DNA from: Ruminiclostridium sp.
GTDB lineage: Bacteria > Bacillota > Clostridia > Oscillospirales > Oscillospiraceae
Direction: 5' to 3'
DNA: 7,883 nucleotides
Assembly: GCA_017560855.1 (NCBI GenBank)
Contig: JAFZEB010000079.1
Span: 1-7,883 of the forward strand
The notes below the pieces were generated by a model. That model had not been told where the DNA came from. It saw only the letters and a program-made list of their open reading frames with translations, and did not search any database. Of this stretch, positions 1 to 5,065 are shown one piece after another; the first letter of the stretch is position 1, and each line of letters opens with the position of its first letter. Both the position numbers and the translations under genes were made by a program.

Positions 1-681
1 GTGGACCAGGAGGGCCGTCTGGTGGGTATCGTCACCATCGACGACGCCATCGACGTCCTTCAGGAAGAGACCACCGAGGACTTCGAGCTGCTGGCCGGTA
101 TGACCCCCAGTGACAAGCCTTACCTGAGAACCGGCGTCTTTGAGACCTGGAAATCCCGTGTGCCCTGGCTGCTCATCCTGATGCTTTCGGCCACCCTGAC
201 CAGTATGGTCCTCACGGGCTTTGAGAGCTCCCTGGCGGCCTGCTCCGCCCTCATCGCCTTCATCCCCATGCTGACCGGCACCGGCGGCAACAGCGGCACC
301 CAGTCCTCTGTGGCGGTCATCCGTGCCCTGTCCCTGGGTGAGGTGGAGTTCAGTGACACCGTCCGGGTCATCTGGAAGGAGATCCGTGTGGGTGTCCTCT
401 GCGGCGTGACCCTGGCCTCCTGTAACTTCATCAAGCTCCTGGTGGTGGACAAGATGATCCTGGGCAACGAGGGTGTCACCGTACCGGTGGCAGCCGTCAT
501 CTGCCTGACCATGGTCCTGACCGTCCTGTGCGCCAAGACCGTGGGCTGCATCCTGCCCCTGCTGGCAGAGAAGATCCACGTGGACCCTGCCGTCATGGCC
601 AGCCCCTTCATTTCTACGGTGGTGGACGTGACCACCCTGCTGCTGTACTTCCAGGTGGCAAAGATCCTTCTTGGAATCTAA
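1..681 (+). CDS. mgtE: Magnesium channel MgtE, C-terminal part (5' truncated)
   Basis: This is the end of an MgtE-family Mg2+ channel, a membrane protein in which cytosolic CBS domains sense Mg2+ and gate a dimeric pore. The first ~25 residues (GRLVGIVTIDDAIDVLQEE) are the end of the second CBS domain. A connecting helix follows, then about five hydrophobic segments from residue ~52 to the C-terminus. The family signature TGTGGNSGTQ is at residues 92-101, and Asp209 in STVVDVTTLLLYF matches the conserved pore Asp that binds Mg2+ in characterised MgtE proteins. The GTG at base 1 is almost certainly an internal Val codon: full-length MgtE has ~450 residues, so the N-terminal domain, first CBS domain and true start lie outside the window. 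The reading frame is intact to the TAA. A terminator follows three bases later, so this is the last gene of its transcript. Confidence 0.95.
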   Translation: MDQEGRLVGIVTIDDAIDVLQEETTEDFELLAGMTPSDKPYLRTGVFETWKSRVPWLLILMLSATLTSMVLTGFESSLAACSALIAFIPMLTGTGGNSGTQSSVAVIRALSLGEVEFSDTVRVIWKEIRVGVLCGVTLASCNFIKLLVVDKMILGNEGVTVPVAAVICLTMVLTVLCAKTVGCILPLLAEKIHVDPAVMASPFISTVVDVTTLLLYFQVAKILLGI

Positions 682-683
682 AC

Positions 684-734
684 AAAAACTCCCCCGAATC
701 TGCTTTTCATCAGCATGATTCGGAGGAGTTTTTT
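684..734. terminator. Bidirectional intrinsic terminator between convergent genes
   Basis: The arms at 684-700 and 717-734 pair over 17 bp with one C-A mismatch. The A-rich left arm and T-rich right arm (TTTTTT at 729-734) give a U-tract in both directions. It begins three bases after the mgtE stop and also lies downstream of the minus-strand flavoprotein gene ending at 780, so it probably ends both transcripts. Confidence 0.85.
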
Positions 735-779
735 ATTGGTTGAAAGGCACGATTGTTACCGGGCCTTTCGACAACAGGA

Positions 780-1253
780 TCAGCCCTTGTAAGCCTTGCC
801 GGTCATCTCCTGGGCGTCCACACGCAGGAGAGCGGTCTTGTGGAAGAGCTTGTCGATCATCTTAAAGCCAATCTCTTCGTAGCCGGGGTGCTTCTGGGTG
901 ACGAAGGCCTCCAGGGCGGCGCGCTTTTCGGCTTCGTCGGTGACCATGGCCACATCGCCGGTGATGATGACGCTCTCAAAGGCGGCGGTGATCTTGCTGG
1001 GGAGGATCTGGGCGGAGACAATGACGGAGAAGCAGCACTTCTTGCTCTTTTCCAGGCACTCCATCTTGTAGCCGTAGGGGGCGGAGTGGAGATAGACCTT
1101 GTCGTTCACTACAATGTAGTTGATGGGAACGGCGTAGGGGTAGCCGTCGTCGCCGTTGACGGACAGGGTGCCGTGGTCACCCTTCTTCAGGATGGCCAGG
1201 GTATCTTCGGGGGAGAGCTGACGGTCAGCCTTGTGCATGGGATGCTTGTTCAT
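780..1253 (-). CDS. Pyridoxamine 5'-phosphate oxidase-like (NimA-type) flavin-binding protein
   Basis: The 157-residue product has the split beta-barrel of the pyridoxamine 5'-phosphate oxidase-like superfamily, usually a cytosolic FMN-binding homodimer. Visible family features are an N-terminal helix (RQLSPEDTLAILKKG, residues 11-25), the strand pair GTLSVNGDDGYPYAVPINY (28-46) and VYLHSAPYGYKMECL (53-67), a Cys-rich strand KKCCFSVIV, and a later FESVIITGDVAMV strand. Length matches the NimA-like subgroup, which includes nitroimidazole reductases but also many proteins of unknown substrate; the substrate cannot be read here. The ATG at 1253 is chosen because AGGAGGT (1267 to 1261 on the minus strand) sits 7 bases upstream; Met6 lacks such a site. 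The gene is divergent from the Crp/Fnr regulator, and the shared palindrome suggests control by it. Family call is firm; catalytic function is open. Confidence 0.88.
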   Translation of the reverse strand: MNKHPMHKADRQLSPEDTLAILKKGDHGTLSVNGDDGYPYAVPINYIVVNDKVYLHSAPYGYKMECLEKSKKCCFSVIVSAQILPSKITAAFESVIITGDVAMVTDEAEKRAALEAFVTQKHPGYEEIGFKMIDKLFHKTALLRVDAQEMTGKAYKG

Positions 1254-1288
1254 AGGGGGTACCTCCTGTTTCGTTCTTTGGTGACCCT

Positions 1289-1297
1289 ATTGTATCA
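1289..1297 (-). promoter_or_regulatory. Extended -10 promoter of the flavoprotein gene
   Basis: Read on the minus strand, the sequence is TGATACAAT: an extended -10 (TG, one base, TACAAT). The -35 position (1317 to 1312) reads CATTCC, far from TTGACA, so the promoter probably needs an activator. The predicted transcription start is near 1282, leaving a ~28-base leader that carries the AGGAGGT ribosome binding site. Confidence 0.6.
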
Positions 1298-1313
1298 GGG
1301 GGAAAAAAGATGG

Positions 1314-1333
1314 AATGTTGCAGTTGCATCATT
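1314..1333. promoter_or_regulatory. Candidate Crp/Fnr-type operator palindrome
   Basis: AATGTTGCA-GT-TGCATCATT is a 20-bp inverted repeat in which 8 of 10 base pairs are symmetric; the mismatches are the centre and one internal position. It lies in the divergent gap between the flavoprotein gene and the regulator. Its centre (1323.5) falls at about -41.5 from the predicted minus-strand start, the classical class II activator position for Crp/Fnr proteins. It also overlaps the -35 (1324-1329) of the regulator's own promoter. It is neither the Crp (TGTGA-N6-TCACA) nor the Fnr (TTGAT-N4-ATCAA) consensus. The link to this regulator is inferred from position and symmetry. Confidence 0.6.
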
Positions 1334-1352
1334 TGGGAAAATAATTTACACT
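1324..1352 (+). promoter_or_regulatory. Promoter of the Crp/Fnr regulator gene
   Basis: A TTGCAT -35 (1324-1329) is separated by 17 bp from a TACACT -10 (1347-1352). The predicted start is near 1359, a 20-base leader that includes the AAAGGAGG site. The -35 lies inside the 1314-1333 palindrome, so occupancy would be expected to block this promoter, a common form of negative autoregulation. Confidence 0.5.
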
Positions 1353-1378
1353 GGAGACAAGGAAAGGAGGCGACCTGT

Positions 1379-2047
1379 ATGGATGCAGAAAAGCTGGTGG
1401 CGGAGTGCCCCCTCTTTCGCCAGATCCACCCGGATGACCTGACGGCCATGCTCAAGTGCCTGTCTGCCCGGGAGGTTACGGCCCGGAAGGGAGAGTTCAT
1501 CGAGACCACCTCTGGAGGAAAGCCCCTCATGGGGGTGGTGCTGGAGGGATCTGTGGAGATGATCAGCGAGGACTATTTTGGAAAAAAGTCCATCCTGACC
1601 GTTCTGACGGTGGGCAATCTCTTTGGAGAGACCTATTCCTGCCTCCAGGCCCGGAACCGGACGGTGGCCTTCCAGGTCCGGGACGACTGCCGGGTGCTCA
1701 TCCTGGACTACGACCGGATCCTTCATGCCTGTAAGCTGGTCTGCCGGTTCCACCACCGGATGATCGAGAACATGGTGGAGCTGATCGCCGAGAAGAACCT
1801 GGAGCTCATCGAAAAGCTGGAGGTGGTCTCCCGGACCAGCATCCGGGAAAAGCTCCTGACTTACCTGACCCGCCAGGCCGAGCGGGCAGGAAGCCTGACC
1901 TTCACCATCCCCATGGGCCGGAGCGAGCTGGCGGAGTACCTCTGTGCCGACCGGTCGGCCATGACCCGGGAGCTGTCCAAGCTCCGGGAGGAGGGAATTC
2001 TGGCTTTCGACAAGCGGACCTTTACTTTATTGGAAAACTGGACGTGA
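1379..2047 (+). CDS. Crp/Fnr-family transcriptional regulator
   Basis: The 222-residue product has Crp/Fnr architecture: a cyclic-nucleotide-binding-like beta roll (about residues 11-115), a long dimer helix (about 120-155) and a C-terminal winged helix. The recognition region IPMGRSELAEYLCADRSAMTRELSKLREEGIL spans 177-208. In the ligand pocket LFGE (81-84) and RNRT (92-95) resemble the FGE...R-[ST]-A signature of cAMP-type sensors, so a small anionic ligand is possible. The Cys residues (10, 27, 88, 104, 118, 122, 189) do not form the N-terminal cluster of Fnr, so an Fe-S oxygen sensor is unlikely. The ATG at 1379 is preferred over the in-frame ATG at 1310 because AAAGGAGG (1363-1370) lies 8 bases upstream and Crp/Fnr proteins usually start close to the 'CPLF' segment. 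The gene is divergent from the flavoprotein gene and probably controls it and itself. Confidence 0.92.
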   Translation: MDAEKLVAECPLFRQIHPDDLTAMLKCLSAREVTARKGEFIETTSGGKPLMGVVLEGSVEMISEDYFGKKSILTVLTVGNLFGETYSCLQARNRTVAFQVRDDCRVLILDYDRILHACKLVCRFHHRMIENMVELIAEKNLELIEKLEVVSRTSIREKLLTYLTRQAERAGSLTFTIPMGRSELAEYLCADRSAMTRELSKLREEGILAFDKRTFTLLENWT

Positions 2048-2080
2048 AAAACGCCCCTGACCGATGGTCGGGGGCGTTGC
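2047..2080. terminator. Bidirectional intrinsic terminator
   Basis: The stem 2051-2062 / 2066-2077 (12 bp, one T-G pair, loop GAT) follows the regulator's stop codon. Read on the minus strand the hairpin is followed by TTTTT, making it a strong terminator for the lipoprotein gene ending at 2086. On the plus strand the tail (TTGCTGTATT) is weaker. Confidence 0.8.
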
Positions 2081-2085
2081 TGTAT

Positions 2086-2811
2086 TCAGGGGAGCGTGTA
2101 TTCCCACGCGGTGCAGTAGCCGTCGGGGAGCATATCGGTGGCCGAGACAAAGAGGGTGCTGTCATCCTGCCAGTGAGCTAGGAGCAGGAGAGGTTCTTCG
2201 CTCTCCAGACCGGGCGGGGTCAGGTCTTGGCAGCTGCCAGTCTTCAGGTCCACGATGCGGACCTGCCATTGGGTGCTGGGGACCTCCGGGGTCCAGCCGA
2301 TGACCGCTTTGGTGCCGTCGGGACTGAAGAAGTGGGTGGTGTGGAAGGAGATACCGTCCCGGAACTCGTAGAGAATGGTCAGGGTCTCGTCCCCGTTCCA
2401 ACGGGCGAAGGTGATGACATCATCCAGGATGGTCTCGTAGTAGCTGCCAAAGGCGACCAGCCCGTTCTGGGCGGTGATCATGGTGTGGGGGTGTACATCA
2501 GCCTCCAGCACGGTGACCTGCCCATCCAGGGACACAGCCACCATTTCGTAGCAGGAGAAGCTGCCGGCATTGCTGCGGGTGCACAGGGCGGTGGTCTCGT
2601 CCAGCCAGCCTTTGAAGTTGTAATCGTGTTCAGGGTCGTTGAGAATACTTGCGTCGAAGGGTTGGGTGTCGGTCTCCGTGCCCAGGACATCCTCCCAAGA
2701 GAACTGATAGCCCTCCACGGAAGTCCAGGTGCCCTGGGGATCCTCGCCGCTGCAGGCGGTGAGAAGGATCAGGCAGAAAAGGGGACATAGAACCCATAAG
2801 AGATTTTTCAT
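2086..2811 (-). CDS. Predicted lipoprotein, possible beta-propeller fold
   Basis: I do not recognise a named family. The 241-residue product starts with a lipoprotein signal: MKN, a hydrophobic core (L4-L17) and the lipobox LTAC, with Cys20 as the predicted lipidated residue, so the mature protein should be anchored on the outer face of the membrane. The remainder is predicted mostly beta. It contains recurring propeller-like units such as NGLVAFGSY (117-124), FFSPDGTKAVIGW (161-173) followed by WQVRIVDLKTGSCQDL (182-197), and LLLLAHWQDDSTLFVSA (208-224). The SPDG turn is typical of TolB/WD40-type blades, but 241 residues allow only about three to four blades. No catalytic motif is visible. 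AAGGAGGT on the minus strand lies 6-7 bases upstream of the ATG. The gene is 109 bp downstream of ttcA on the same strand but has its own likely promoter. Confidence 0.82.
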   Translation of the reverse strand: MKNLLWVLCPLFCLILLTACSGEDPQGTWTSVEGYQFSWEDVLGTETDTQPFDASILNDPEHDYNFKGWLDETTALCTRSNAGSFSCYEMVAVSLDGQVTVLEADVHPHTMITAQNGLVAFGSYYETILDDVITFARWNGDETLTILYEFRDGISFHTTHFFSPDGTKAVIGWTPEVPSTQWQVRIVDLKTGSCQDLTPPGLESEEPLLLLAHWQDDSTLFVSATDMLPDGYCTAWEYTLP

Positions 2812-2852
2812 AGGGAACCTCCTTGCTTTATGGGGGAGTACCTTATGATTCT

Positions 2853-2861
2853 ATGATAGCA
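2853..2861 (-). promoter_or_regulatory. Extended -10 promoter of the lipoprotein gene
   Basis: The minus strand reads TGCTATCAT, an extended -10 (TG, one base, TATCAT). The predicted start is near 2846, about 34 bases upstream of the ATG. No good -35 is present, which fits activator dependence. An imperfect palindrome, CAGAGG/GCTCTG at 2865-2876, lies just upstream in the spacer region. Confidence 0.45.
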
Positions 2862-2889
2862 TGCCAGAGGGCTCTGCCTGTGGTGATTC

Positions 2890-2917
2890 TGTGAACAAAA
2901 TCTTAAATCATTCTTAA
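2890..2917 (-). promoter_or_regulatory. Tandem 11-bp-period repeats resembling a PhoP/OmpR-type box
   Basis: Read on the minus strand there are three 6-mers on an exact 11-bp period: TTAAGA (2917-2912), TTAAGA (2906-2901) and TTCACA (2895-2890), each separated by 5 bases. This matches the TT(A/C/T)A-type repeats spaced by about 5 bp that PhoP-class response regulators bind in Firmicutes. The repeats lie about 45-70 bp upstream of the predicted lipoprotein transcription start. The resemblance is visible; the binding protein is inference, and the A/T-rich sequence could produce part of it by chance. Confidence 0.3.
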
Positions 2918-2920
2918 AAA

Positions 2921-3661
2921 TCATTCCGTGGGCGGTCTGCGCTTGAGCTCAATGGGTCCCCAGTTGGGCAGGGGAAGACGCTGCATGGAGGAAAAGACGT
3001 ACTCCCGCAGCTTGGGATACCGTTCCTCCAGCTCGACGATGAGGTCCTTGACCTCCTGCCGCTTGGTGTAGCCGTCGGCGGGGCAGGGGTTGTGGACCAC
3101 GGGCAGGTTCAGCCGGTTGGTGGCCTCCTTGACCATGTTCTCGCTCACATAGAGGAGGGGGCGGATCTGGGTCACGTCGGCCCGGTCCAGGTAGGTGACC
3201 GGGTGGAAGCAGGACAGGCGGCCCTCGTAGAAGAGGGAGAGGAAGAAGGTCTCTACGGCGTCGTCGTAGTGGTGGCCCAGAGCCACCTTGTGGAAGCCCT
3301 CGGCCAGGATGGCCTCGTGGAGGGAGCCTTTGCGCATCTTGGCGCAGAGGGCGCAGGGATTCTTTTCCTTCCGGGTCTCAAAAATGACCTTGTTGATCTG
3401 GGTGGGGATGATGTGGCAGGGGACCCCCAGTTCGTCACAGAAGGACTGGATGGGGGAGAGGTCCATGCCCTCGATGCCCATGTCCACGGTGAAGGCCTCC
3501 ACGGTGAATTTCTTGGGGTAGAACTGGGACAGGCGGGCCAGAGAAGCCAATAAAATCAAGGAATCTTTGCCGCCGGACACGCCCACGGCCACCCGGTCGC
3601 CGTCCTGGATCATGTCGTAATCTTCCACGCATCTGCGCAGGAGGGAGAGGATCTTTTTCAT
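2921..3661 (-). CDS. ttcA: TtcA-family tRNA 2-thiocytidine biosynthesis protein
   Basis: This is a PP-loop ATPase of the TtcA family, cytosolic enzymes that activate a tRNA cytidine with ATP and replace its oxygen with sulfur (position 32 in characterised members), using a [4Fe-4S] cluster. The 246-residue product shows the PP-loop VSGGKDS (residues 28-34), VDMGIEG (59-65), the NPCALC motif with Cys103 and Cys106, GHHYDDAVET (129-138), and a third Cys193 in HNPCPADG. The CxxC pair plus the distant Cys is the cluster-ligand pattern of TtcA. It is shorter than E. coli TtcA (about 310 residues), as is common in Firmicutes homologues. The ATG at 3661 is chosen: CCAGGAG lies about 10 bases upstream and the protein then begins MKKILSLLRR. 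A longer frame exists only from a TTG. No clear terminator follows before the lipoprotein gene, so some read-through is possible. The substrate nucleotide is inferred from family membership. Confidence 0.85.
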   Translation of the reverse strand: MKKILSLLRRCVEDYDMIQDGDRVAVGVSGGKDSLILLASLARLSQFYPKKFTVEAFTVDMGIEGMDLSPIQSFCDELGVPCHIIPTQINKVIFETRKEKNPCALCAKMRKGSLHEAILAEGFHKVALGHHYDDAVETFFLSLFYEGRLSCFHPVTYLDRADVTQIRPLLYVSENMVKEATNRLNLPVVHNPCPADGYTKRQEVKDLIVELEERYPKLREYVFSSMQRLPLPNWGPIELKRRPPTE

Positions 3662-3758
3662 GGTCAGTACACTCCTGGAAAACAAAAAATGAAAATCGAA
3701 AGTGAGATATCAAGAGATTGAGGGAGGAAAAGGGAGGATTCAAGAGAATTCAATGAGG

Positions 3759-3812
3759 TAAATTAAAAATTTTTGAAAAGTCGTTGACATTGGACTTCCC
3801 CTGTACTATAAT
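3759..3812 (+). promoter_or_regulatory. Consensus promoter with UP-like element for rplM-rpsI
   Basis: TTGACA (3784-3789), a 17-bp spacer and TATAAT (3807-3812) match the vegetative sigma consensus exactly. Immediately upstream, 3759-3780 is almost entirely A/T with A- and T-tracts at about -40 to -60, as in UP elements bound by the RNA polymerase alpha subunit. The predicted start is near 3819. This is what a highly expressed ribosomal-protein operon would be expected to have. Confidence 0.93.
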
Positions 3813-3818
3813 AAGGTC

Positions 3819-3942
3819 CGCTGAAAAAACGGCTCCCTTTTGCCCGGCTTTTTTTAAGCATTATAAAGGCAAACAGGCCGGTTTGTAAAGCCGGGAAAGG
3901 TCCGTTCATTTGATAAGAAATTTTAATTGGAGGTTCGACCCT
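3819..3942 (+). promoter_or_regulatory. Structured rplM 5' leader, candidate L13 autoregulatory leader
   Basis: The ~124-base untranslated leader can fold into three nested helices. The outer stem is AACGG (3828-3832) with CCGTT (3902-3906). The middle stem is CCCGGCTTT (3843-3851) with AAAGCCGGG (3887-3895), 9 bp. The apical stem is CAAAC (3870-3874) with GTTTG (3881-3885), loop AGGCCG. Structured leaders of rplM are known in Firmicutes and are thought to bind L13 for feedback control. Whether this one matches the known L13 leader family needs a covariance search. The GGAGGT ribosome binding site is at 3929-3934, outside the nested stems. Confidence 0.55.
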
Positions 3943-4374
3943 ATGTCCACTTTTATGGCTAACAAGGGCAACATCGAGCGCAAGTGGTATATCCTGGATG
4001 CCGCTGGCAAGCCCCTCGGTAAGACCGCAGCTCAGGCAGCTACCCTGCTGCGCGGCAAGCATAAGCCCGAGTACACCCCCCACGCTGACTGCGGCGATTT
4101 CGTCATCGTCATCAACGCAGAGAAGGCAGTTCTGACCGGCAAGAAGCTGGAGCAGAAGTTCTACCGCACCCACTCCGGTTACGTCGGCGGCCTGAAGGAG
4201 ACCAAGTACGGCAAGCTGATGAAGGAGAAGCCCGAGCTGGCTATGAAGGTTGCTGTCCGCGGCATGATGCCCCGCAACATCATCACCAAGGATTCTCTGT
4301 CCCGCCTGAAGATTTTCCGCGGCGCCGAGCACATCCACGCAGCACAGAAGCCCGAACTGTGGGCCGCAGAATAA
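3943..4374 (+). CDS. rplM: 50S ribosomal protein L13
   Basis: The 143-residue product is ribosomal protein L13 of the large subunit, an early-assembling 23S rRNA binder. Diagnostic stretches are RKWYILDAAGKPLGKTAAQAATLLRGKHKPEYTPHADCGDFVIVINAEK near the N-terminus, KFYRTHSGYVGGLKE in the middle, and AVRGMMPRN followed by LKIFRGAEHIHAAQKPE at the end. Length agrees with the family (about 142). The ATG at 3943 follows GGAGGT by 8 bases; an in-frame ATG at 3910 lies inside the leader without a good ribosome binding site and would add 11 non-homologous residues. It is the first gene of a two-gene operon with rpsI, the usual bacterial arrangement, 14 bp apart. The rpsI ribosome binding site overlaps the TAA of this gene. 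Confidence 0.98.
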   Translation: MSTFMANKGNIERKWYILDAAGKPLGKTAAQAATLLRGKHKPEYTPHADCGDFVIVINAEKAVLTGKKLEQKFYRTHSGYVGGLKETKYGKLMKEKPELAMKVAVRGMMPRNIITKDSLSRLKIFRGAEHIHAAQKPELWAAE

Positions 4375-4388
4375 GGAGGAACTAGACA

Positions 4389-4793
4389 ATGTATAAGAGC
4401 AAGAAGCCTTACCACTATGGTACCGGCCGCCGGAAGTCTTCCGTCGCCCGTGTCCACCTGTTCCCCAACGGCACCGGTTCCATCACCATCAACGGCCGTG
4501 ACATGGATGACTACTTCGGTCTGGAGACCCTGAAGCTGATCGTCCGCCAGCCCCTGGAGACCACTGGTCTGGTTGGCAAGGTCGACATCGTTGCTACCGT
4601 CGCTGGCGGCGGCGTCACCGGCCAGGCTGGCGCAATGCGCCACGGCATCTCCCGCGCTCTGCTGGAGATGGACGCTGAGTACCGTCCCGCTCTGAAGGCT
4701 GCTGGTTTCCTGACCCGCGACCCCAGAATGAAGGAGAGAAAGAAGTACGGCCTGAAGGCTGCACGTCGCGCTCCCCAGTTCTCCAAGCGCTGA
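4389..4793 (+). CDS. rpsI: 30S ribosomal protein S9
   Basis: The 134-residue product is ribosomal protein S9, whose basic C-terminal tail reaches the P-site tRNA in the 30S subunit. The family hallmarks are GTGRRKSSVARV (11-22), GSITINGRDMDDYF (30-43), the glycine-rich VAGGGVTGQAGAMRHGISRALL (71-92), RPALKAAGFLTRDPRMKERKKYGLKAARRAPQFSKR at the end, and the universally conserved terminal SKR. AAGGAGGA (4373-4380) precedes the ATG by 8 bases and overlaps the rplM stop. The gene is intact. Its 3' coding end (4739-4774) is unusual in being partly copied twice in the downstream gap, once inverted and once direct. Confidence 0.98.
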   Translation: MYKSKKPYHYGTGRRKSSVARVHLFPNGTGSITINGRDMDDYFGLETLKLIVRQPLETTGLVGKVDIVATVAGGGVTGQAGAMRHGISRALLEMDAEYRPALKAAGFLTRDPRMKERKKYGLKAARRAPQFSKR

Positions 4794-4812
4794 TATATTT
4801 TACAGCTTTTTC

Positions 4813-4848
4813 AGAAAGCCGCCCATTTGGGCGGCTTTCTTTTTGTTT
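4813..4848 (+). terminator. Intrinsic terminator of the rplM-rpsI operon
   Basis: A perfect 12-bp stem, AGAAAGCCGCCC (4813-4824) with GGGCGGCTTTCT (4829-4840), has loop ATTT and a T-rich tail (TTTTTGTTT). It lies 19 bases after the rpsI stop. Confidence 0.95.
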
Positions 4849-4856
4849 ACGTTGGT

Positions 4857-4879
4857 CAGCCTTCAGGCCGTACTTCTTT
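4857..4879 (-). repeat. Perfect 23-bp inverted copy of the rpsI 3' coding end
   Basis: The reverse complement of 4857-4879 is identical over 23 bases to 4739-4761 inside rpsI (codons for KKYGLKA and neighbours). The match stops abruptly on both sides. Chance identity at this length and distance is negligible. It lies just beyond the operon terminator and starts the repeat-rich gap. Confidence 0.93.
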
Positions 4880-4905
4880 GCCGGTGAAATCGAAATGAAG
4901 GGGGC

Positions 4906-4940
4906 CCCCGCAGGAGCCCAGCGCAGCGGGTCCTGTGGGG
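4906..4940. other. GC-rich hairpin in the intergenic repeat region
   Basis: CCCCGCAGGA (4906-4915) pairs with TCCTGTGGGG (4931-4940) over 10 bp with one G-T pair. A further CCC/GGG (4917-4919 with 4928-4930) sits inside the loop. There is no T-tract, so it is not an intrinsic terminator. It may belong to a dispersed repeat or a small structured RNA; nothing in this window decides that. Confidence 0.55.
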
Positions 4941-5015
4941 AAAGGAGGAGCAGCGGAACGGACGAGCTTTCCTCACTGATAAGGGAAGCGAGGGATGTGG
5001 AACCTGCGACGACGC

Positions 5016-5035
5016 AAGGCTGTACGTCGCGCTCC
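5016..5035 (+). repeat. Direct partial copy of the rpsI 3' end (19 of 20 identical)
   Basis: Bases 5016-5035 match rpsI 4755-4774 at 19 of 20 positions (the difference is T for C). In the rpsI frame the copy reads KAVRRAP, against KAARRAP in S9, before diverging. It overlaps by 7 bases the rpsI segment that is copied in inverted orientation at 4857-4879, so two adjoining parts of the same gene end were duplicated. This could be a decayed attachment site or a recombination scar. Confidence 0.8.
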
Positions 5036-5065
5036 TTGTTTGGAATTCGTCTACATGTGGAAATT

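Noticed and set aside
740..771. Hairpin TTGAAAGGC / GCCTTTCGA just downstream of the flavoprotein gene
   Set aside because: A 9-bp stem exists but has no T-tract in either direction, and the strong 684-734 terminator already explains termination here. It may be a 3'-end stabiliser; support is too weak to annotate.
780..1253. Naming the flavoprotein a nitroimidazole reductase (nimA) or an antibiotic resistance gene
   Set aside because: The fold is shared by many proteins of unrelated or unknown substrate; fold and length alone do not support a resistance claim.
1310..1378. Upstream ATG start for the Crp/Fnr regulator
   Set aside because: It would place the palindrome and the promoter inside the coding region and add a Cys/Trp-rich N-terminus unlike the family; the 1379 ATG has AAAGGAGG at ideal distance.
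753..1442. 229-codon plus-strand frame opposite the flavoprotein gene
   Set aside because: It is antisense to a clear PNPOx-like protein with a good ribosome binding site, and it crosses the divergent promoter region. It is a shadow.
3662..3685. Eight-residue N-terminal extension of the TtcA-like protein from a TTG
   Set aside because: The TTG has no upstream ribosome binding site, and the AGGAG that serves the 3661 ATG would lie inside the extension.
3690..3758. Purine-rich stretch with GGGAGG repeats and ATTC-AAGA-GAAT symmetry, possibly the ttcA promoter or an operator
   Set aside because: No convincing -10/-35 pair for ttcA is visible on the minus strand and the symmetry is only 4 bp per arm; I see no supportable site.
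3763..4389. 208-codon minus-strand frame opposite rplM and its leader
   Set aside because: It covers the promoter, leader and rplM in antisense and has no homology signal.
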